Assembly (NCBI RefSeq): GCF_002734215.1
Contig: NZ_NSEB01000004.1
Location: forward strand, 62,001-126,000
Direction: 5' to 3'
DNA from: Fredinandcohnia onubensis
Lineage (GTDB): Bacteria > Bacillota > Bacilli > Bacillales > Bacillaceae_L
DNA length: 64,000 bases
The notes beneath the pieces were generated by a model that had not been told where the DNA came from, made no database searches, and saw only the letters and a list, made by a program, of their open reading frames with translations. Below are positions 1-8,670 of this stretch, piece by piece. Position 1 is the first letter of the stretch. Every line of letters begins with the position of its first letter. Position numbers and translations under genes: made by a program.

Positions 1-1
1 G

Positions 2-583
2 TTAAAAGAAGCTGAACAACAGCTAAAGATCTTCCTATCGAAAGATGTGTATACCTATCGTCATAGTAAACGCGTGTTCCAATATGCGGTTGATTTCAGT
101 AGTAGACTAGATTTAAGTGAATCTGAAAAGAAGACGTTAATATTAGGAGCCCTTATTCACGACATCGGGAAACTTGAAATACCTCGTGATATTATCAATA
201 AAAAAGGAAAACTCGAACCTCATGAATGGGAAATGATGAAGAAACACGTAACCTGGGGGAAAGAAATTATCTCGACCAATAAAAAATTGGAGCCCTTGAT
301 TCCGTTAGTCGAGCTGCATCACGAACGTTTCGATGGAAAAGGATATCCGCATGGTTTACAAAGTGAAAAAATTCCGAAATTGGCTCGCATACTATGTGTG
401 TGCGATTCCTTTGACGCGATGACAACAGAACGCCCATACCAAAAGACAAAAACCTTTACCGAAGCTATTGAAGAACTAAGAAAATGCTCAGGAAGTCAAT
501 TCGACCCAACCCTAGTCGAACCATTTATCGGCATGATCGAGGAGAAGTACGCAAACCAATTGGAGGTGGTGTCACAACAGTGA
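2..583 (+). CDS. HD-GYP domain protein, C-terminal part (5' end outside window)
   Basis: This is the end of an HD-GYP phosphodiesterase-type protein, a family that hydrolyses cyclic di-GMP. The frame is open to the first base of the window. The GTG at 47 lies inside the conserved stretch leading to YTYRHSKRV, so the real start is upstream and this is a fragment. The metal-binding HD appears as HDIGK, followed by HHERFDGKGYP (the GYP signature) and then DSFDAMTTERPYQ, all typical of the family. Any N-terminal sensor or GGDEF part cannot be seen. A strong terminator follows at 662-701. The family assignment is firm; substrate and signal input are inferred from the family. Confidence 0.88.
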   Translation, partial: LKEAEQQLKIFLSKDVYTYRHSKRVFQYAVDFSSRLDLSESEKKTLILGALIHDIGKLEIPRDIINKKGKLEPHEWEMMKKHVTWGKEIISTNKKLEPLIPLVELHHERFDGKGYPHGLQSEKIPKLARILCVCDSFDAMTTERPYQKTKTFTEAIEELRKCSGSQFDPTLVEPFIGMIEEKYANQLEVVSQQ

Positions 584-661
584 CGCCCCGAAGTTTGTCG
601 AATGGAATAACTTAACCTTCGTGGAATAGGGTTGAAAGTAAAATTATAATGAAATATCAAA

Positions 662-701
662 AGCCCGATTAGTAATAATCTGTACTAATCGGGCTTTTTT
701 T
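662..701 (+). terminator. Rho-independent terminator after the HD-GYP gene
   Basis: A 13-bp perfect stem (AGCCCGATTAGTA paired with TACTAATCGGGCT) with a short loop is followed by a run of T. It lies about 80 bp after the HD-GYP stop codon. A decayed copy of its right arm reappears at about 41866 with the sequence that follows it here. Confidence 0.9.
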
Positions 702-716
702 GGATTTGTCGATTTC

Positions 717-790
717 AAACAAACGTTTGTTTAACGTTCTAGCTCAATAATGGTGTAAAACTATCAATTCAATCAATCGTTTGTTTGAAT
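717..790. promoter_or_regulatory. Orphan palindromic operator pair (TetR-like)
   Basis: AAACAAACGTTTGTTT at 717-732 is a perfect 16-bp palindrome. A second, imperfect version (TCAATCGTTTGTTTGAA) ends at about 789. Paired palindromes of this kind are typical of TetR-family operators, which is an inference here. No gene starts next to them: the following gene runs towards this site from the other side. The same arrangement occurs at 41888-41960. Confidence 0.45.
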
Positions 791-854
791 TACTTTTGTA
801 AGGTGAAGGGTCATGTAAGTTGAACTGTTATACCAAGAAATTGATATTCTAAAA

Positions 855-922
855 TAGGGTCGGAGGGACAGGTCCCTTGTCCCAGTGAAGGTTTAATGGG
901 TCTTGGGACCTGTCTCGACCCA
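855..922. repeat. Dispersed GGGACA inverted-repeat element, copy 1 (full)
   Basis: Left half GGGACAGGTCCCTTGTCCC, spacer, then right half GGGACCTGTCTCGACCCA. The element ends exactly where the stop codon of the leftward gene at 923 begins. Confidence 0.9.
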
Positions 923-1759
923 TTATTTCACCAAACCAGATACCTCACCGTAAGAAAGAACATTGTATGTCATTTTGCTAAATGTGCGTTGGTTAACGAT
1001 TTCGTCGCCGATCTGTTTCAAGAGGGAGGTACTAGCTCGGAATGGACTTGAACCAGTACTTACTCTTTCAATTCCTATTTCTGATAGCTCGTCTATCGAA
1101 GGAAGCCCAGGAACTGCTAATAGATTAATTGGACACTTGACCGCACTTCGGAGCTTCTGGATTTCGTCAACATCTTTCAAAGCGGGAACGAAGACACAAT
1201 CTGCACCAGCTTCTTCATATAACTTTACACGGTGAATGGCTTCGTCAATACGAGATTCTGGTTCGCCTATATTCAGCCAAAAAATATCCGTGCGTGCATT
1301 GATAAACAACGGAAACCCAATTGAATCACAGTACTCTCGTATGGCAGCAATCTTTTCCTGCTGTAGTATTGGATCATAAATCGGAGAGTTAATGTCACCA
1401 GTCCCATCCTCAAAATTAATGCCAACCACTCCCGCGGATATTAGCTGTTCTATTGTATGTAAAATTTCCTTGGTCGTTTTACCAAAACCTGATTCAATGT
1501 CGGCACTCACAGGTACATCAACAGCATTAACCATATTCTTGATCACACTTAACATAGTCTCAAATGGTATCTCTTGTCCATCAGGATACCCCAGTGACAT
1601 TGCAACCCCTGCGCTCGTTGTCCCAATTGCCTTACATCCACATTCCTCGAACATTTTTGCACTAATTACATCCCATGCATTCGGCAGAATCATGGTTTTC
1701 TTCCCCTTATGAAGAGCCCGAAAAAGTTCTGATTTAGCTATTAGCTGTTCATTTATCAT
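923..1759 (-). CDS. Isocitrate lyase/PEP mutase family protein
   Basis: A 278-residue TIM-barrel protein of the isocitrate lyase/phosphoenolpyruvate mutase superfamily, whose members cleave or form C-C or C-P bonds of 2-oxo acids. Visible family features are NAWDVISAKMFEE near the N terminus, the metal-site segment SADIESGFG, GINFEDG and NARTDIFWL. It lacks the KKCGH motif of true isocitrate and methylisocitrate lyases, so it belongs to the broad 'PEP phosphonomutase-like' group of uncertain substrate. The ATG at 1759 has an AGGAG site. The gene is divergent from the IclR gene, which suggests shared control and a lyase or decarboxylase role in the adjoining sugar-acid pathway (inference). Its stop codon abuts a repeat element. 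Confidence 0.82.
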   Translation of the reverse strand: MINEQLIAKSELFRALHKGKKTMILPNAWDVISAKMFEECGCKAIGTTSAGVAMSLGYPDGQEIPFETMLSVIKNMVNAVDVPVSADIESGFGKTTKEILHTIEQLISAGVVGINFEDGTGDINSPIYDPILQQEKIAAIREYCDSIGFPLFINARTDIFWLNIGEPESRIDEAIHRVKLYEEAGADCVFVPALKDVDEIQKLRSAVKCPINLLAVPGLPSIDELSEIGIERVSTGSSPFRASTSLLKQIGDEIVNQRTFSKMTYNVLSYGEVSGLVK

Positions 1760-1813
1760 CTCTAATCTCCTTTCTAATTTCGACTCAAAACTATAGATTT
1801 ATTGTAACTTATT

Positions 1814-1883
1814 TCTGGGACAGAGGGACAGGTCCCTCGTACAAATAAAAATATGGTAGGACAAGGGACTGTCCCCGTGACCC
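1814..1883. repeat. Dispersed GGGACA inverted-repeat element, copy 2 (full)
   Basis: A full but slightly degenerate copy in the divergent promoter region between the PEP mutase-like gene and the IclR gene. The left half is degraded at its end (GTCCCTCGTACAA) and the right half is GGGACTGTCCCCGTGACCC. This is one of the few copies upstream of genes on both sides. Confidence 0.85.
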
Positions 1884-1927
1884 TAAAATGCAAGATTCGC
1901 TTAATTGTCAGAAATAAAATAAATAAT

Positions 1928-1956
1928 TTGACTATTTTAAATAATAGTGATAAATT
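1928..1956 (+). promoter_or_regulatory. Predicted sigma-A promoter for the iclR operon
   Basis: TTGACT at 1928-1933 and TAAATT at 1951-1956 are separated by 17 bp, about 57 bp before the chosen start codon. The -35 box is good and the -10 box is moderate (four of six). Confidence 0.45.
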
Positions 1957-2012
1957 GGTTTTGGATACCAAATCAGGTTTATTATAGAAAACCAAAAAAA
2001 GGGGGTACTAGA

Positions 2013-2804
2013 TTGGAAAAGAAATATTGGGTTCCAGCTTTAGAGCGAGCAGATAAAGTTCTCGACCTGATTGCGTATCGTCCAAACAAGTATAGATTAA
2101 TAGATTTGTCCAAGGAATTGGATATGAACAAGAGCTCACTTTTTTCTATGTTGAACACCTTGGAGACCCTGGGGTGGGTCAAAAAGGATAGGGATGATAC
2201 CTATTCGTTGGGCATGAGATTCGGATTATTTAGTACGTTGTATGTTAGCCAGTTTGATTTTGTTGATACATTTTTGATTGAGTCAGAAATTACAGTGTCA
2301 AAACTAGGCGAAACTGTGCAACTTTCAGTTCTTGACGGAACAGATATTCTCTATGTCGCCAAGAAAGAAGGGTACTCTCCAATACAAGTTGTATCAGGTC
2401 CGGGTATGAGATATCCTGCCCATGCAACTGCAATGGGAAAGGTACTGCTTTCCAAGTATGATTATCATGAACTTCAAGAGTTATATGCTGGGAAGAAGAT
2501 GGAAGCTAAGACCCCATATACAATCCAGGCCTTGGATGAGCTTTGGGATCAAATCGAATCCCTCGAGGAAAATGGATATATTAGGGAATATCAAGAGGCT
2601 GTTGAGGGTTTCACTTGTATCAGCGTTCCAATCAGAAACAATATGGGAGAAATTATCGCAGCAATAAGTGTCACGATGCTTCCGGTGAACTGGGAACGGA
2701 AACAAAAGCAGGTGGAGCAGGAGATTCTGGATCTGGCCGACAGGATTTCACTAAAGGCAGGATACAGTAAAACTCAAAATATAGATAAAGGAGTGGTTAG
2801 ATGA
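2013..2804 (+). CDS. IclR family transcriptional regulator
   Basis: A winged-helix regulator of the IclR family, probably controlling the downstream sugar-acid genes. An N-terminal helix-turn-helix (LIDLSKELDMNKSSLFSMLN, winged by TLGWVKKD) is followed by an IclR effector domain with the hallmarks GETVQLSVLDG, HATAMGKVLL and GFTCISVPIRN. I chose the TTG at 2013 because GGGGG lies 8 bp upstream and the protein then begins MEKKYWVPALERADKVL, as expected. An ATG at 1947 would add 22 unrelated residues and has no binding site. The stop overlaps the next start (ATGA at 2801). The closest functional model is KdgR-type control by 2-keto-3-deoxy acids (inference). Confidence 0.9.
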   Translation: MEKKYWVPALERADKVLDLIAYRPNKYRLIDLSKELDMNKSSLFSMLNTLETLGWVKKDRDDTYSLGMRFGLFSTLYVSQFDFVDTFLIESEITVSKLGETVQLSVLDGTDILYVAKKEGYSPIQVVSGPGMRYPAHATAMGKVLLSKYDYHELQELYAGKKMEAKTPYTIQALDELWDQIESLEENGYIREYQEAVEGFTCISVPIRNNMGEIIAAISVTMLPVNWERKQKQVEQEILDLADRISLKAGYSKTQNIDKGVVR

Positions 2805-3574
2805 GACTTCAAGGAAAAGTAGCTTTGATTACTGGAGCAGGGTCTGGTATTGGAAGAGAAACTGCCCAGCTCTTCGCTAAAGAAGGTGCTCTGGTTGTTG
2901 TAAATGATTATTCTGAAGAAGGCGGTTTGGAGACGCTAGAGCTTATAAAGAACAATGGTGGGGAAGCAATCTTCATTCAAGCTGATGTGACAAAAGCGGA
3001 TGAGGTTCAGCGAATGGTTGAGGAAATTATCAGCCGAACAGGGAAGATTGATGTTCTCTTCAATAACGCTGGAATCTCAGGAGTTGGCATGTTACATGAA
3101 ACGAGTGAAGAACTCTGGGACAAAGTTGTAAACGTTAACATTAAGGGAGTCTACATGACTAGCAAGTATGTCATACCGCACATGATCGAGAGAAATGAAG
3201 GAGCAATCATTAACATGTCTTCTTGTATCGCGGAAATTGGACTGAAGCTCAGAGCTGTTTATGCAACAACTAAAGGAGCTGTCCTGTCATTGACGAAATC
3301 TATGCAGGTCGACTACGCTCCATACAATATTCGGGTAAATGCTCTACTCCCAGGGACAATCTTGACGCCTTTTGTAGAGAACTACCTAAAAAACTCCTAC
3401 GATGATCCTGAAGAGGCTATTGAAGGGATTAAAAAGAGGCAGCTAAGCGGTAATCTTGGACGTCCGGATGATGTTGCAAAAGCAGCACTGTTTCTAGCTT
3501 CTGATGAATCTTCGTTTATGATGGGTGCACCGCTATATATCGATGGTGGAGTTGTATTTGGAAAAAATGCATAA
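2801..3574 (+). CDS. SDR family oxidoreductase
   Basis: A 257-residue classical short-chain dehydrogenase. The cofactor motif TGAGSGIG is at residues 11-18, the NNAG motif near residue 88, a catalytic Ser in NMSSCIA and the YATTK pair near residue 153. An acidic/basic pattern after the second strand (VNDYSEEGG) suggests NAD preference. The gene overlaps iclR by 4 bp and is followed 14 bp later by an FAH-family gene. In known pathways an SDR oxidises a 2-keto-3-deoxy sugar acid at C4 to a 2,4-diketo acid, which an FAH-family enzyme then hydrolyses. That role fits the context but is inferred. The general name FabG-like would also fit the sequence. Confidence 0.88.
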   Translation: MRLQGKVALITGAGSGIGRETAQLFAKEGALVVVNDYSEEGGLETLELIKNNGGEAIFIQADVTKADEVQRMVEEIISRTGKIDVLFNNAGISGVGMLHETSEELWDKVVNVNIKGVYMTSKYVIPHMIERNEGAIINMSSCIAEIGLKLRAVYATTKGAVLSLTKSMQVDYAPYNIRVNALLPGTILTPFVENYLKNSYDDPEEAIEGIKKRQLSGNLGRPDDVAKAALFLASDESSFMMGAPLYIDGGVVFGKNA

Positions 3575-3588
3575 CTGGAGGGTTTGAA

Positions 3589-4491
3589 ATGAAATTAGGA
3601 ACGTATCTATACAACCAGCAAGAACGACTGGCTGTTAAATTAAACAATTCTCTAATTGATGTCGCAAAGACAGCTGAACAGAATAACTGGAATGAAGTGC
3701 CTGAAGATATCATGACTGTGATTAGCATGCCATCAGACGAGCTCAAACAATTCGAAGAACAGATTAAACAAGCTGTACATAACGGGCAGGCCACAGTGGT
3801 CAACGAAGATGAAGTAACCTGGGGCCCATGTGTTACACGACCACACAAAATTATCTGTGTTGGTTTGAATTACAAGAAACATGCTGATGAGACAAATGCA
3901 CCATACCCAGAAGTTCCAATTCTTTTTAACAAATTTGACAACACTCTGACTGGTCATAATGCAGAAATCGAAATTCCGGGTGTTACAAATGAATTGGATT
4001 ATGAAGTTGAGCTTGGTATTGTAATTGGCAAGGAAACGAAAAATGTTTCAGAGGAAGAAGCCCTTTCCCATGTATTTGGATATTGCGCTGTCAATGATTT
4101 GTCCGCACGAGACTTACAAATGAGAACGCCACAGTGGCTTCTCGGGAAATCTTGCGATGGCTTTAGCCCAGCGGGTCCCTACCTTGTCACATCGGATGAA
4201 GTTGGAAATCCAAACGATCTTTCACTTAAAACCTATGTGAATGGTGAACTTAGACAAAATTCAAACACATCGGATATGATTTTCTCATGTGCAGAAATTG
4301 TGAGCTATATTTCTAAACATATGACTCTAGTGCCAGGGGATCTGATTTTAACAGGAACACCAGAAGGCGTCGTTCTCGGACTTCCGCAAGAAGAGAGAGT
4401 ATACATTCAACCTGGTGACGTAGTCACTGTTGAAATCGAGAAGCTTGGTACGCTAACCAATAAGTTTGTCGAAGAAAAAGTTCTCGTTTAA
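3589..4491 (+). CDS. Fumarylacetoacetate hydrolase (FAH) family protein, probable 2,4-diketo-3-deoxy acid hydrolase
   Basis: 300 residues: a short N-terminal domain, then an FAH catalytic domain starting at KIICVGLNYKKHADE (about residue 84). The metal-binding acids are visible in DYEVELGIVIGKE and NDLSARDLQMR, and the C terminus carries LILTGTPEGVVLG. This architecture matches 2,4-diketo-3-deoxy-fuconate or -rhamnonate hydrolases and 2-hydroxyhepta-2,4-diene-dioate isomerases. Directly behind an SDR and near a KdgT permease, the first is favoured: hydrolysis to pyruvate plus a hydroxy acid. RBS GGAGGG precedes the ATG. The exact substrate cannot be read from sequence. Confidence 0.85.
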   Translation: MKLGTYLYNQQERLAVKLNNSLIDVAKTAEQNNWNEVPEDIMTVISMPSDELKQFEEQIKQAVHNGQATVVNEDEVTWGPCVTRPHKIICVGLNYKKHADETNAPYPEVPILFNKFDNTLTGHNAEIEIPGVTNELDYEVELGIVIGKETKNVSEEEALSHVFGYCAVNDLSARDLQMRTPQWLLGKSCDGFSPAGPYLVTSDEVGNPNDLSLKTYVNGELRQNSNTSDMIFSCAEIVSYISKHMTLVPGDLILTGTPEGVVLGLPQEERVYIQPGDVVTVEIEKLGTLTNKFVEEKVLV

Positions 4492-4698
4492 TTGAAAACC
4501 CTTACTTATAACGTTGACTAAGAAAAGTAGTTTAGTAAGTTGATTGAAATGGAGAATACGGACCACAGGAAAAGCAAAGTTTGAAAAGACCAACTAGAGT
4601 AAAACAGCTAAGAAGACTTAAAGGAACATCATGTAAAGTTATGTGCCCGAAACAAAAAGAACCTTAAATTATTAGCTGTTTAAAAAGGAGGTCAAATT

Positions 4699-5694
4699 AT
4701 GAAAATTAAAAAAACGATTGATAGAATTCCTGGTGGCTTGATGGTCGTTCCGCTCTTTATAGGAGCATTGCTGAATACGTTCTTCCCTAATTTAAGTAAA
4801 TCTTTGGGATCCTTTACGTTTGGTCTTACATCTGGAACGGTTCCAATCCTGGCTGTTTGGTTCGTCTGTCTAGGAGCATCCATTCGCCTGAAGTCTACTG
4901 GCGTTGTCCTCAGAAAATCCGGGGTACTCTTGGTGACGAAATTAGGAGTTGCATGGGTTGTCGGCTTCGTAGCTTCTCATTATCTTGGTAACGGGATGAT
5001 TGAATCAGGATTCTTCGCGGGTGTTTCTGCCCTCGCCCTAGTGGCAGCGATGGACATGACGAATACAGGTCTTTACGCTTCATTAATGGATCAATATGGA
5101 ACGAAAGAAGAAGCCGGCGCATTCGTTCTCATGAACATTGAATCTGGGCCCTTAATGACAATGATTATTCTTGGTACTGCAGGAGTTGCATCATTCAACC
5201 CTCAAGTGTTGGTCGGTTTAATCTTACCATTCATCATCGGTTATATCCTTGGGAATCTAGATGAAGACTTACGTGAATTCCTTAGTCGTGCTATTCCAGT
5301 TCTGATACCTTTCTTCGCATTCTCACTCGGTAACGGTATTAAGTTGACGGTGCTCGCGGAAACAGGTCTATTTGGAATTATTCTCGGACTTTTGGTGATT
5401 GTCGTAACAGGTATACCTCTGATACTAGCAGATATCTTAGTTGGTAAGGGTAATGGTACTGCAGGGATTGCGGCTTCAAGTACTGCAGGTGCAGCCGTTG
5501 CAACACCACTATTGGTGGCTGAAATGGTTCCAGAACTTGCACCAGTAGCGCCTGCGGCGACAGCATTGGTTGCAACTTCACTGATTGTCACATCAATTGT
5601 AGTTCCAATCGTGACAGGTGTGTATCACAAGTTCGCTAACAAGAATCCGATTCTCAACAAACGAGTGGTCGATATATCAAAAAAGGCAGTGTGA
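4699..5694 (+). CDS. kdgT: 2-keto-3-deoxygluconate permease
   Basis: A 331-residue integral membrane protein of the KdgT family, a cation symporter for 2-keto-3-deoxygluconate and related acids. Family features include the opening [20 protein letters not shown], the motif [15 protein letters not shown], the glycine/alanine-rich segment [17 protein letters not shown], and about ten hydrophobic segments. The start is firm: AGGAGG lies 8 bp before the ATG. It follows the FAH gene after a 207-bp gap in which I see no clear terminator or gene. The permease fixes the substrate class of the locus as a 2-keto-3-deoxy sugar acid or a close relative. Confidence 0.9.
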   Translation: MKIKKTIDRIPGGLMVVPLFIGALLNTFFPNLSKSLGSFTFGLTSGTVPILAVWFVCLGASIRLKSTGVVLRKSGVLLVTKLGVAWVVGFVASHYLGNGMIESGFFAGVSALALVAAMDMTNTGLYASLMDQYGTKEEAGAFVLMNIESGPLMTMIILGTAGVASFNPQVLVGLILPFIIGYILGNLDEDLREFLSRAIPVLIPFFAFSLGNGIKLTVLAETGLFGIILGLLVIVVTGIPLILADILVGKGNGTAGIAASSTAGAAVATPLLVAEMVPELAPVAPAATALVATSLIVTSIVVPIVTGVYHKFANKNPILNKRVVDISKKAV

Positions 5695-5856
5695 AAAAAT
5701 TGAATAATTGTATTCTAATGTACTCAAAAAAAGGCATCAACAGAAGTCGTTAATCGTTTTGTGGGGCAAATCGATTAATTGAATGACATCTATTGATACC
5801 AACACATACACATCTATTATACTATCAAACAATTAAAATAAACAAAAGTGACTTGA

Positions 5857-5902
5857 AAGGGGGGATTGATATGGATTTGATTCCTCATTTCGAATCCCCC
5901 TT
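5857..5902 (+). terminator. Hairpin between kdgT and the second FAH gene
   Basis: AAGGGGGGATT pairs with AATCCCCCTT around a 25-base loop, followed by the weak T-stretch ATTTTAT. It may act as a partial terminator or attenuator. It contains the ribosome binding site and much of the 15-codon frame at 5871. Confidence 0.5.
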
Positions 5903-5918
5903 ATTTTATAAAAAATAA
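5871..5918 (+). CDS. Possible 15-residue leader peptide
   Basis: ATG at 5871 has AAAGGGGGG upstream at good spacing and reads MDLIPHFESPLFYKK before TAA. The frame lies across the hairpin at 5857-5902, so translating it would open the stem. No homologue is known to me. It may be chance; it is listed because the binding site is unusually strong for a non-coding gap. Confidence 0.25.
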   Translation: MDLIPHFESPLFYKK

Positions 5919-5949
5919 CTAAAAAAATGTTCCGAAAGGGGTATTGTTC

Positions 5950-6852
5950 ATGAAAATTATCCGTTACCGAAAAGAAGAAGAGCAGATTCTTGCGGCGGTC
6001 ACATCAGATGGTGTGATTTATCCGCTTCCTTATGAAGGTTTTATTGAAATCACTCGTGATGCAAAAGCTCACCAAACATCTGTCTTAGCTTTTGTGGAGG
6101 GAAAAGTGTCAACCCTTCTACCAGTAGACTATGGAATGGAAGAAGTTGAACTGCTAGTGCCAATCGAAGCTCCTGAAGTATGGGCAGCAGGGGTGACATA
6201 CGAAAAGAGTAAAGAAGCGAGAAACTATGAAGCAACGAACGGAAAGCTGGATGCGCAAACATTTTACGATAAAGTGTACGATGCGCAACGCCCGGAAATC
6301 TTTTTGAAGTCAACTATTAATCGTACCGTAGGTCCAAATCAAGATGTATATATTAGAAGTGATTCGAACTGGCAGATCCCTGAGCCTGAACTCGGACTAG
6401 TAGTCAATGGAGATGGAGAAATCCTCGCTTACACCATCGGAAATGATATGAGTTGCCGTGACATTGAGGGTGAAAATCCGCTGTATCTACCGCAAGCGAA
6501 AATCTGGAAGCAATCCTGCTCAATTGGACCAGCATTGTTATTAGCAGAATCAGTTGAGGATGCCTATCAATTGGATATTATTTGCAGAATCTATCGAGAC
6601 AATCAGTTGGTGTTCGAGGGGACTGCTAATACCCGCCAGTTAAAGCGAAAGTATGATGAGTTGGTTTCTTATCTAACTAGGGAAAATATCATTTTTGATG
6701 GAACAGTTCTGTTGACTGGCACATGTATCGTTCCGCCGAATGATTTTACCTTACAGGACGGAGACAAAGTCGAAATTGAGATTCCTGAAATCGGAATCCT
6801 AAGAAACCCAGTGAAAAAACAGCAACCGAGCAAAGTTCTCGTGGCTGAATAA
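5950..6852 (+). CDS. FAH-fold protein, probable 2-keto-3-deoxy-D-arabinonate dehydratase-like enzyme
   Basis: About 300 residues with a C-terminal FAH fold but a different family signature from the first FAH gene: AAGVTYEKSKEARN, PEIFLKSTINRTVGPNQ, IPEPELGLVV, IGNDMSCRDIEGENPLY and LTGTCIVPP. The metal-binding acids lie in PEPELG and NDMSCRD. This type corresponds to 2-keto-3-deoxy-D-arabinonate dehydratase, which makes 2-oxoglutarate semialdehyde. The next gene encodes the enzyme that oxidises that semialdehyde, which supports the assignment. I chose ATG 5950 (GAAAGGGG 8 bp upstream) over TTG 5944. The substrate is inferred from family and context. Confidence 0.82.
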   Translation: MKIIRYRKEEEQILAAVTSDGVIYPLPYEGFIEITRDAKAHQTSVLAFVEGKVSTLLPVDYGMEEVELLVPIEAPEVWAAGVTYEKSKEARNYEATNGKLDAQTFYDKVYDAQRPEIFLKSTINRTVGPNQDVYIRSDSNWQIPEPELGLVVNGDGEILAYTIGNDMSCRDIEGENPLYLPQAKIWKQSCSIGPALLLAESVEDAYQLDIICRIYRDNQLVFEGTANTRQLKRKYDELVSYLTRENIIFDGTVLLTGTCIVPPNDFTLQDGDKVEIEIPEIGILRNPVKKQQPSKVLVAE

Positions 6853-6885
6853 ATAAAAACACGAATTGATCAGGAGGTAATGAAA

Positions 6886-8355
6886 GTGAAAGTAGAAACA
6901 GAAACAATTACGTACAGCAATTTCATTAACAATGAATGGGTCAAATCGGATTCAAATGAATTGATCAAAAGTATTAATCCAGCAAACAAGTACGAAACTG
7001 TAGGGTATGTACAAAAGTCTACGGTTGAGAATCTTGAAAAAGCGGTGCAAGCAGCTCACAAAGCTAAGAAGGCATGGCGCCGGATTGGCCAGGCAGCACG
7101 TGGCCAACTCCTCTATAAGGTTGCAAATATTCTCGAAGAAAACATCGAAGAAATTGCTGAATCTATGACTCGGGAAATGGGTAAAACACTTCCGGAAGCA
7201 AAGGGTGAAACAGCCCGTGGAGTCGCCATTCTTCGCTATTATGCAGGTGAGGGCATGCGAAAAGAAGGAGATGTCATTCCTTCGTCTGATAGTGAAGCTC
7301 TTATGTTCACGAAGAGAACTCCACTTGGTGTCGTAGGAGTCATCACTCCGTGGAACTTCCCAGTTGCTATTCCAATTTGGAAGATTGCTCCTGCTCTTGT
7401 TTATGGCAATACGATTGTGTTTAAGCCAGCATCAGAGGCTGCGGTGACGGCTGCGAAAGTGGTGGAGTGCTTTGAGAAAGCTGGACTTCCTGCAGGTGTT
7501 CTGAACTTTATTACAGGTTCAGGTTCGGTTGTAGGGCAGGCCCTCATTGATCATCCGCTGCTAAACGGAATTACGTTTACTGGTTCTGAAGCCATTGGCA
7601 GAGGTGTTGCTAAGTCGGCATCTGCAAGAGGCATCAAGTTTCAGACTGAGATGGGCGGTAAGAACCCAGTTATCGTGACGAAGGACGCAAACCTCGACCA
7701 AGCGGTGGAAGCCGTAATCAGTGGTGGATTCCGTTCCTCTGGCCAAAAATGTACAGCATCCAGCCGAGTGATCGTGGAAGCGCCGGTATACAAGGCATTC
7801 AAAGCAAAACTCATTCAGGAGACTGAAAAAATTAAAGTGGGCAACGGCTTACAGGAAGGCATTTGGATGGGTCCATCTGCTAGCGAAAGCCAATTAAATA
7901 CCGTAAAAAGTTATATCGAAAAAGGTCAAGAGGAAGGCGCGTCTCTCATATTTGGAGGCAATATTCCTGAAGGTGAAGAGTTCGAAAATGGATTCTACAT
8001 TACTCCTGCAATCTTCGATGATGTGACTCCAGAGATGGCAATTGCGCAAGATGAAATCTTTGGCCCTGTTATTGCCTTGATCAAAGTTGAGGATATAGAG
8101 GAAGCGATTGATGTTGCGAACAATACGAAGTACGGCTTGAGTGCATCCATCTTTACGTCGAATATTAGTAATATCCTAGAATTTGTTGAAGAAATCGAAG
8201 CTGGTCTTGTAAGAATCAATGCTGAGAGTGCTGGTGTTGAGCTACAAGCACCATTCGGTGGAATGAAATCGTCTAGTTCCGGTTCACGTGAGCAGGGAGA
8301 GGCTGCGAAGGAATTTTACACAGCAATCAAAACAGTCTTCGTCAAAGGTTGCTAA
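6886..8355 (+). CDS. gucD: 2-oxoglutarate semialdehyde dehydrogenase (GucD/YcbD type)
   Basis: An aldehyde dehydrogenase of about 489 residues, very like Bacillus YcbD/GucD, which oxidises 2-oxoglutarate semialdehyde to 2-oxoglutarate. Visible are the cofactor loop [14 protein letters not shown], the catalytic Glu in EMGGKNPV, the nucleophile Cys in GQKCTASSR, and the family-typical end [20 protein letters not shown]. An ATG at 6880 lies only 2 bp after AGGAGG, so the GTG at 6886 (8 bp) is the better start. It is the last gene of the sugar-acid operon and gives the second branch its endpoint in the TCA cycle. The gene symbol rests on similarity from memory. Confidence 0.88.
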   Translation: MKVETETITYSNFINNEWVKSDSNELIKSINPANKYETVGYVQKSTVENLEKAVQAAHKAKKAWRRIGQAARGQLLYKVANILEENIEEIAESMTREMGKTLPEAKGETARGVAILRYYAGEGMRKEGDVIPSSDSEALMFTKRTPLGVVGVITPWNFPVAIPIWKIAPALVYGNTIVFKPASEAAVTAAKVVECFEKAGLPAGVLNFITGSGSVVGQALIDHPLLNGITFTGSEAIGRGVAKSASARGIKFQTEMGGKNPVIVTKDANLDQAVEAVISGGFRSSGQKCTASSRVIVEAPVYKAFKAKLIQETEKIKVGNGLQEGIWMGPSASESQLNTVKSYIEKGQEEGASLIFGGNIPEGEEFENGFYITPAIFDDVTPEMAIAQDEIFGPVIALIKVEDIEEAIDVANNTKYGLSASIFTSNISNILEFVEEIEAGLVRINAESAGVELQAPFGGMKSSSSGSREQGEAAKEFYTAIKTVFVKGC

Positions 8356-8385
8356 AACAATTCTATTATATTAGATGAACAAAAA

Positions 8386-8455
8386 AAGAGGCACCTTCTT
8401 CTATTTATAGTGTGGTTGTATATTAACACTACTTTAGGAGGAAGGTGTCTCCTTA
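8386..8455. repeat. Imperfect inverted repeat after the gucD gene
   Basis: GAGGCACCTTCTTC is complementary to GAGGAAGGTGTCTCC, with an inner AGTGT/ACACT pair, giving a long imperfect hairpin without a clear T-run. It could end transcription or be the remains of a small element. It is directly followed by a half repeat element. Confidence 0.45.
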
Positions 8456-8457
8456 AG

Positions 8458-8480
8458 TTAGGGACAGGTCCCTCGTTCCA
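8458..8480. repeat. Dispersed GGGACA element, half copy
   Basis: GGGACAGGTCCCTCGTTCC matches the left half only. Its right half may be the separate match at 8561-8625, split by about 80 bp containing a terminator. Confidence 0.75.
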
Positions 8481-8517
8481 AAAACACGGGGTTCGAACAA
8501 TATATTCGAATCTCAAT

Positions 8518-8558
8518 GGCCCGATTATGGAGTAATCTCTACGAATCGGGCCATTTTT
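8518..8558 (+). terminator. Rho-independent terminator
   Basis: GGCCCGATTA and AATCGGGCC pair around a roughly 16-base loop, followed by ATTTTT. It probably ends the sugar-acid operon and resembles the stem at 662-701 (CCCGATTA/AATCGGG). Confidence 0.7.
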
Positions 8559-8560
8559 AA

Positions 8561-8625
8561 TAGGGTCAGGTCTGTTGTTTCAGTAAAAAACATGGTGGGT
8601 CAAGGGACCTATCCCCTTGACCCAC
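8561..8625. repeat. Dispersed GGGACA element, diverged copy
   Basis: A diverged left half (TAGGGTCAGGTCTGTTGTTTC) with a well-conserved right half (GGGTCAAGGGACCTATCCCC, then TTGACCCA). It lies 46 bp before the AEC transporter gene. Confidence 0.8.
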
Positions 8626-8670
8626 TGTGATAGAATAAGATATTAGTATAAATATGGAAGGAAATCTCAG

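Noticed and set aside
1774-1995. A 73-codon leftward frame overlapping the iclR promoter
   Set aside because: It translates the repeat element and AT-rich promoter sequence; it has no binding site or protein-like pattern.
5857-5902. Riboswitch between kdgT and the second FAH gene
   Set aside because: Only one simple stem is visible and no known riboswitch consensus is matched; a plain attenuator or terminator is enough to explain it.
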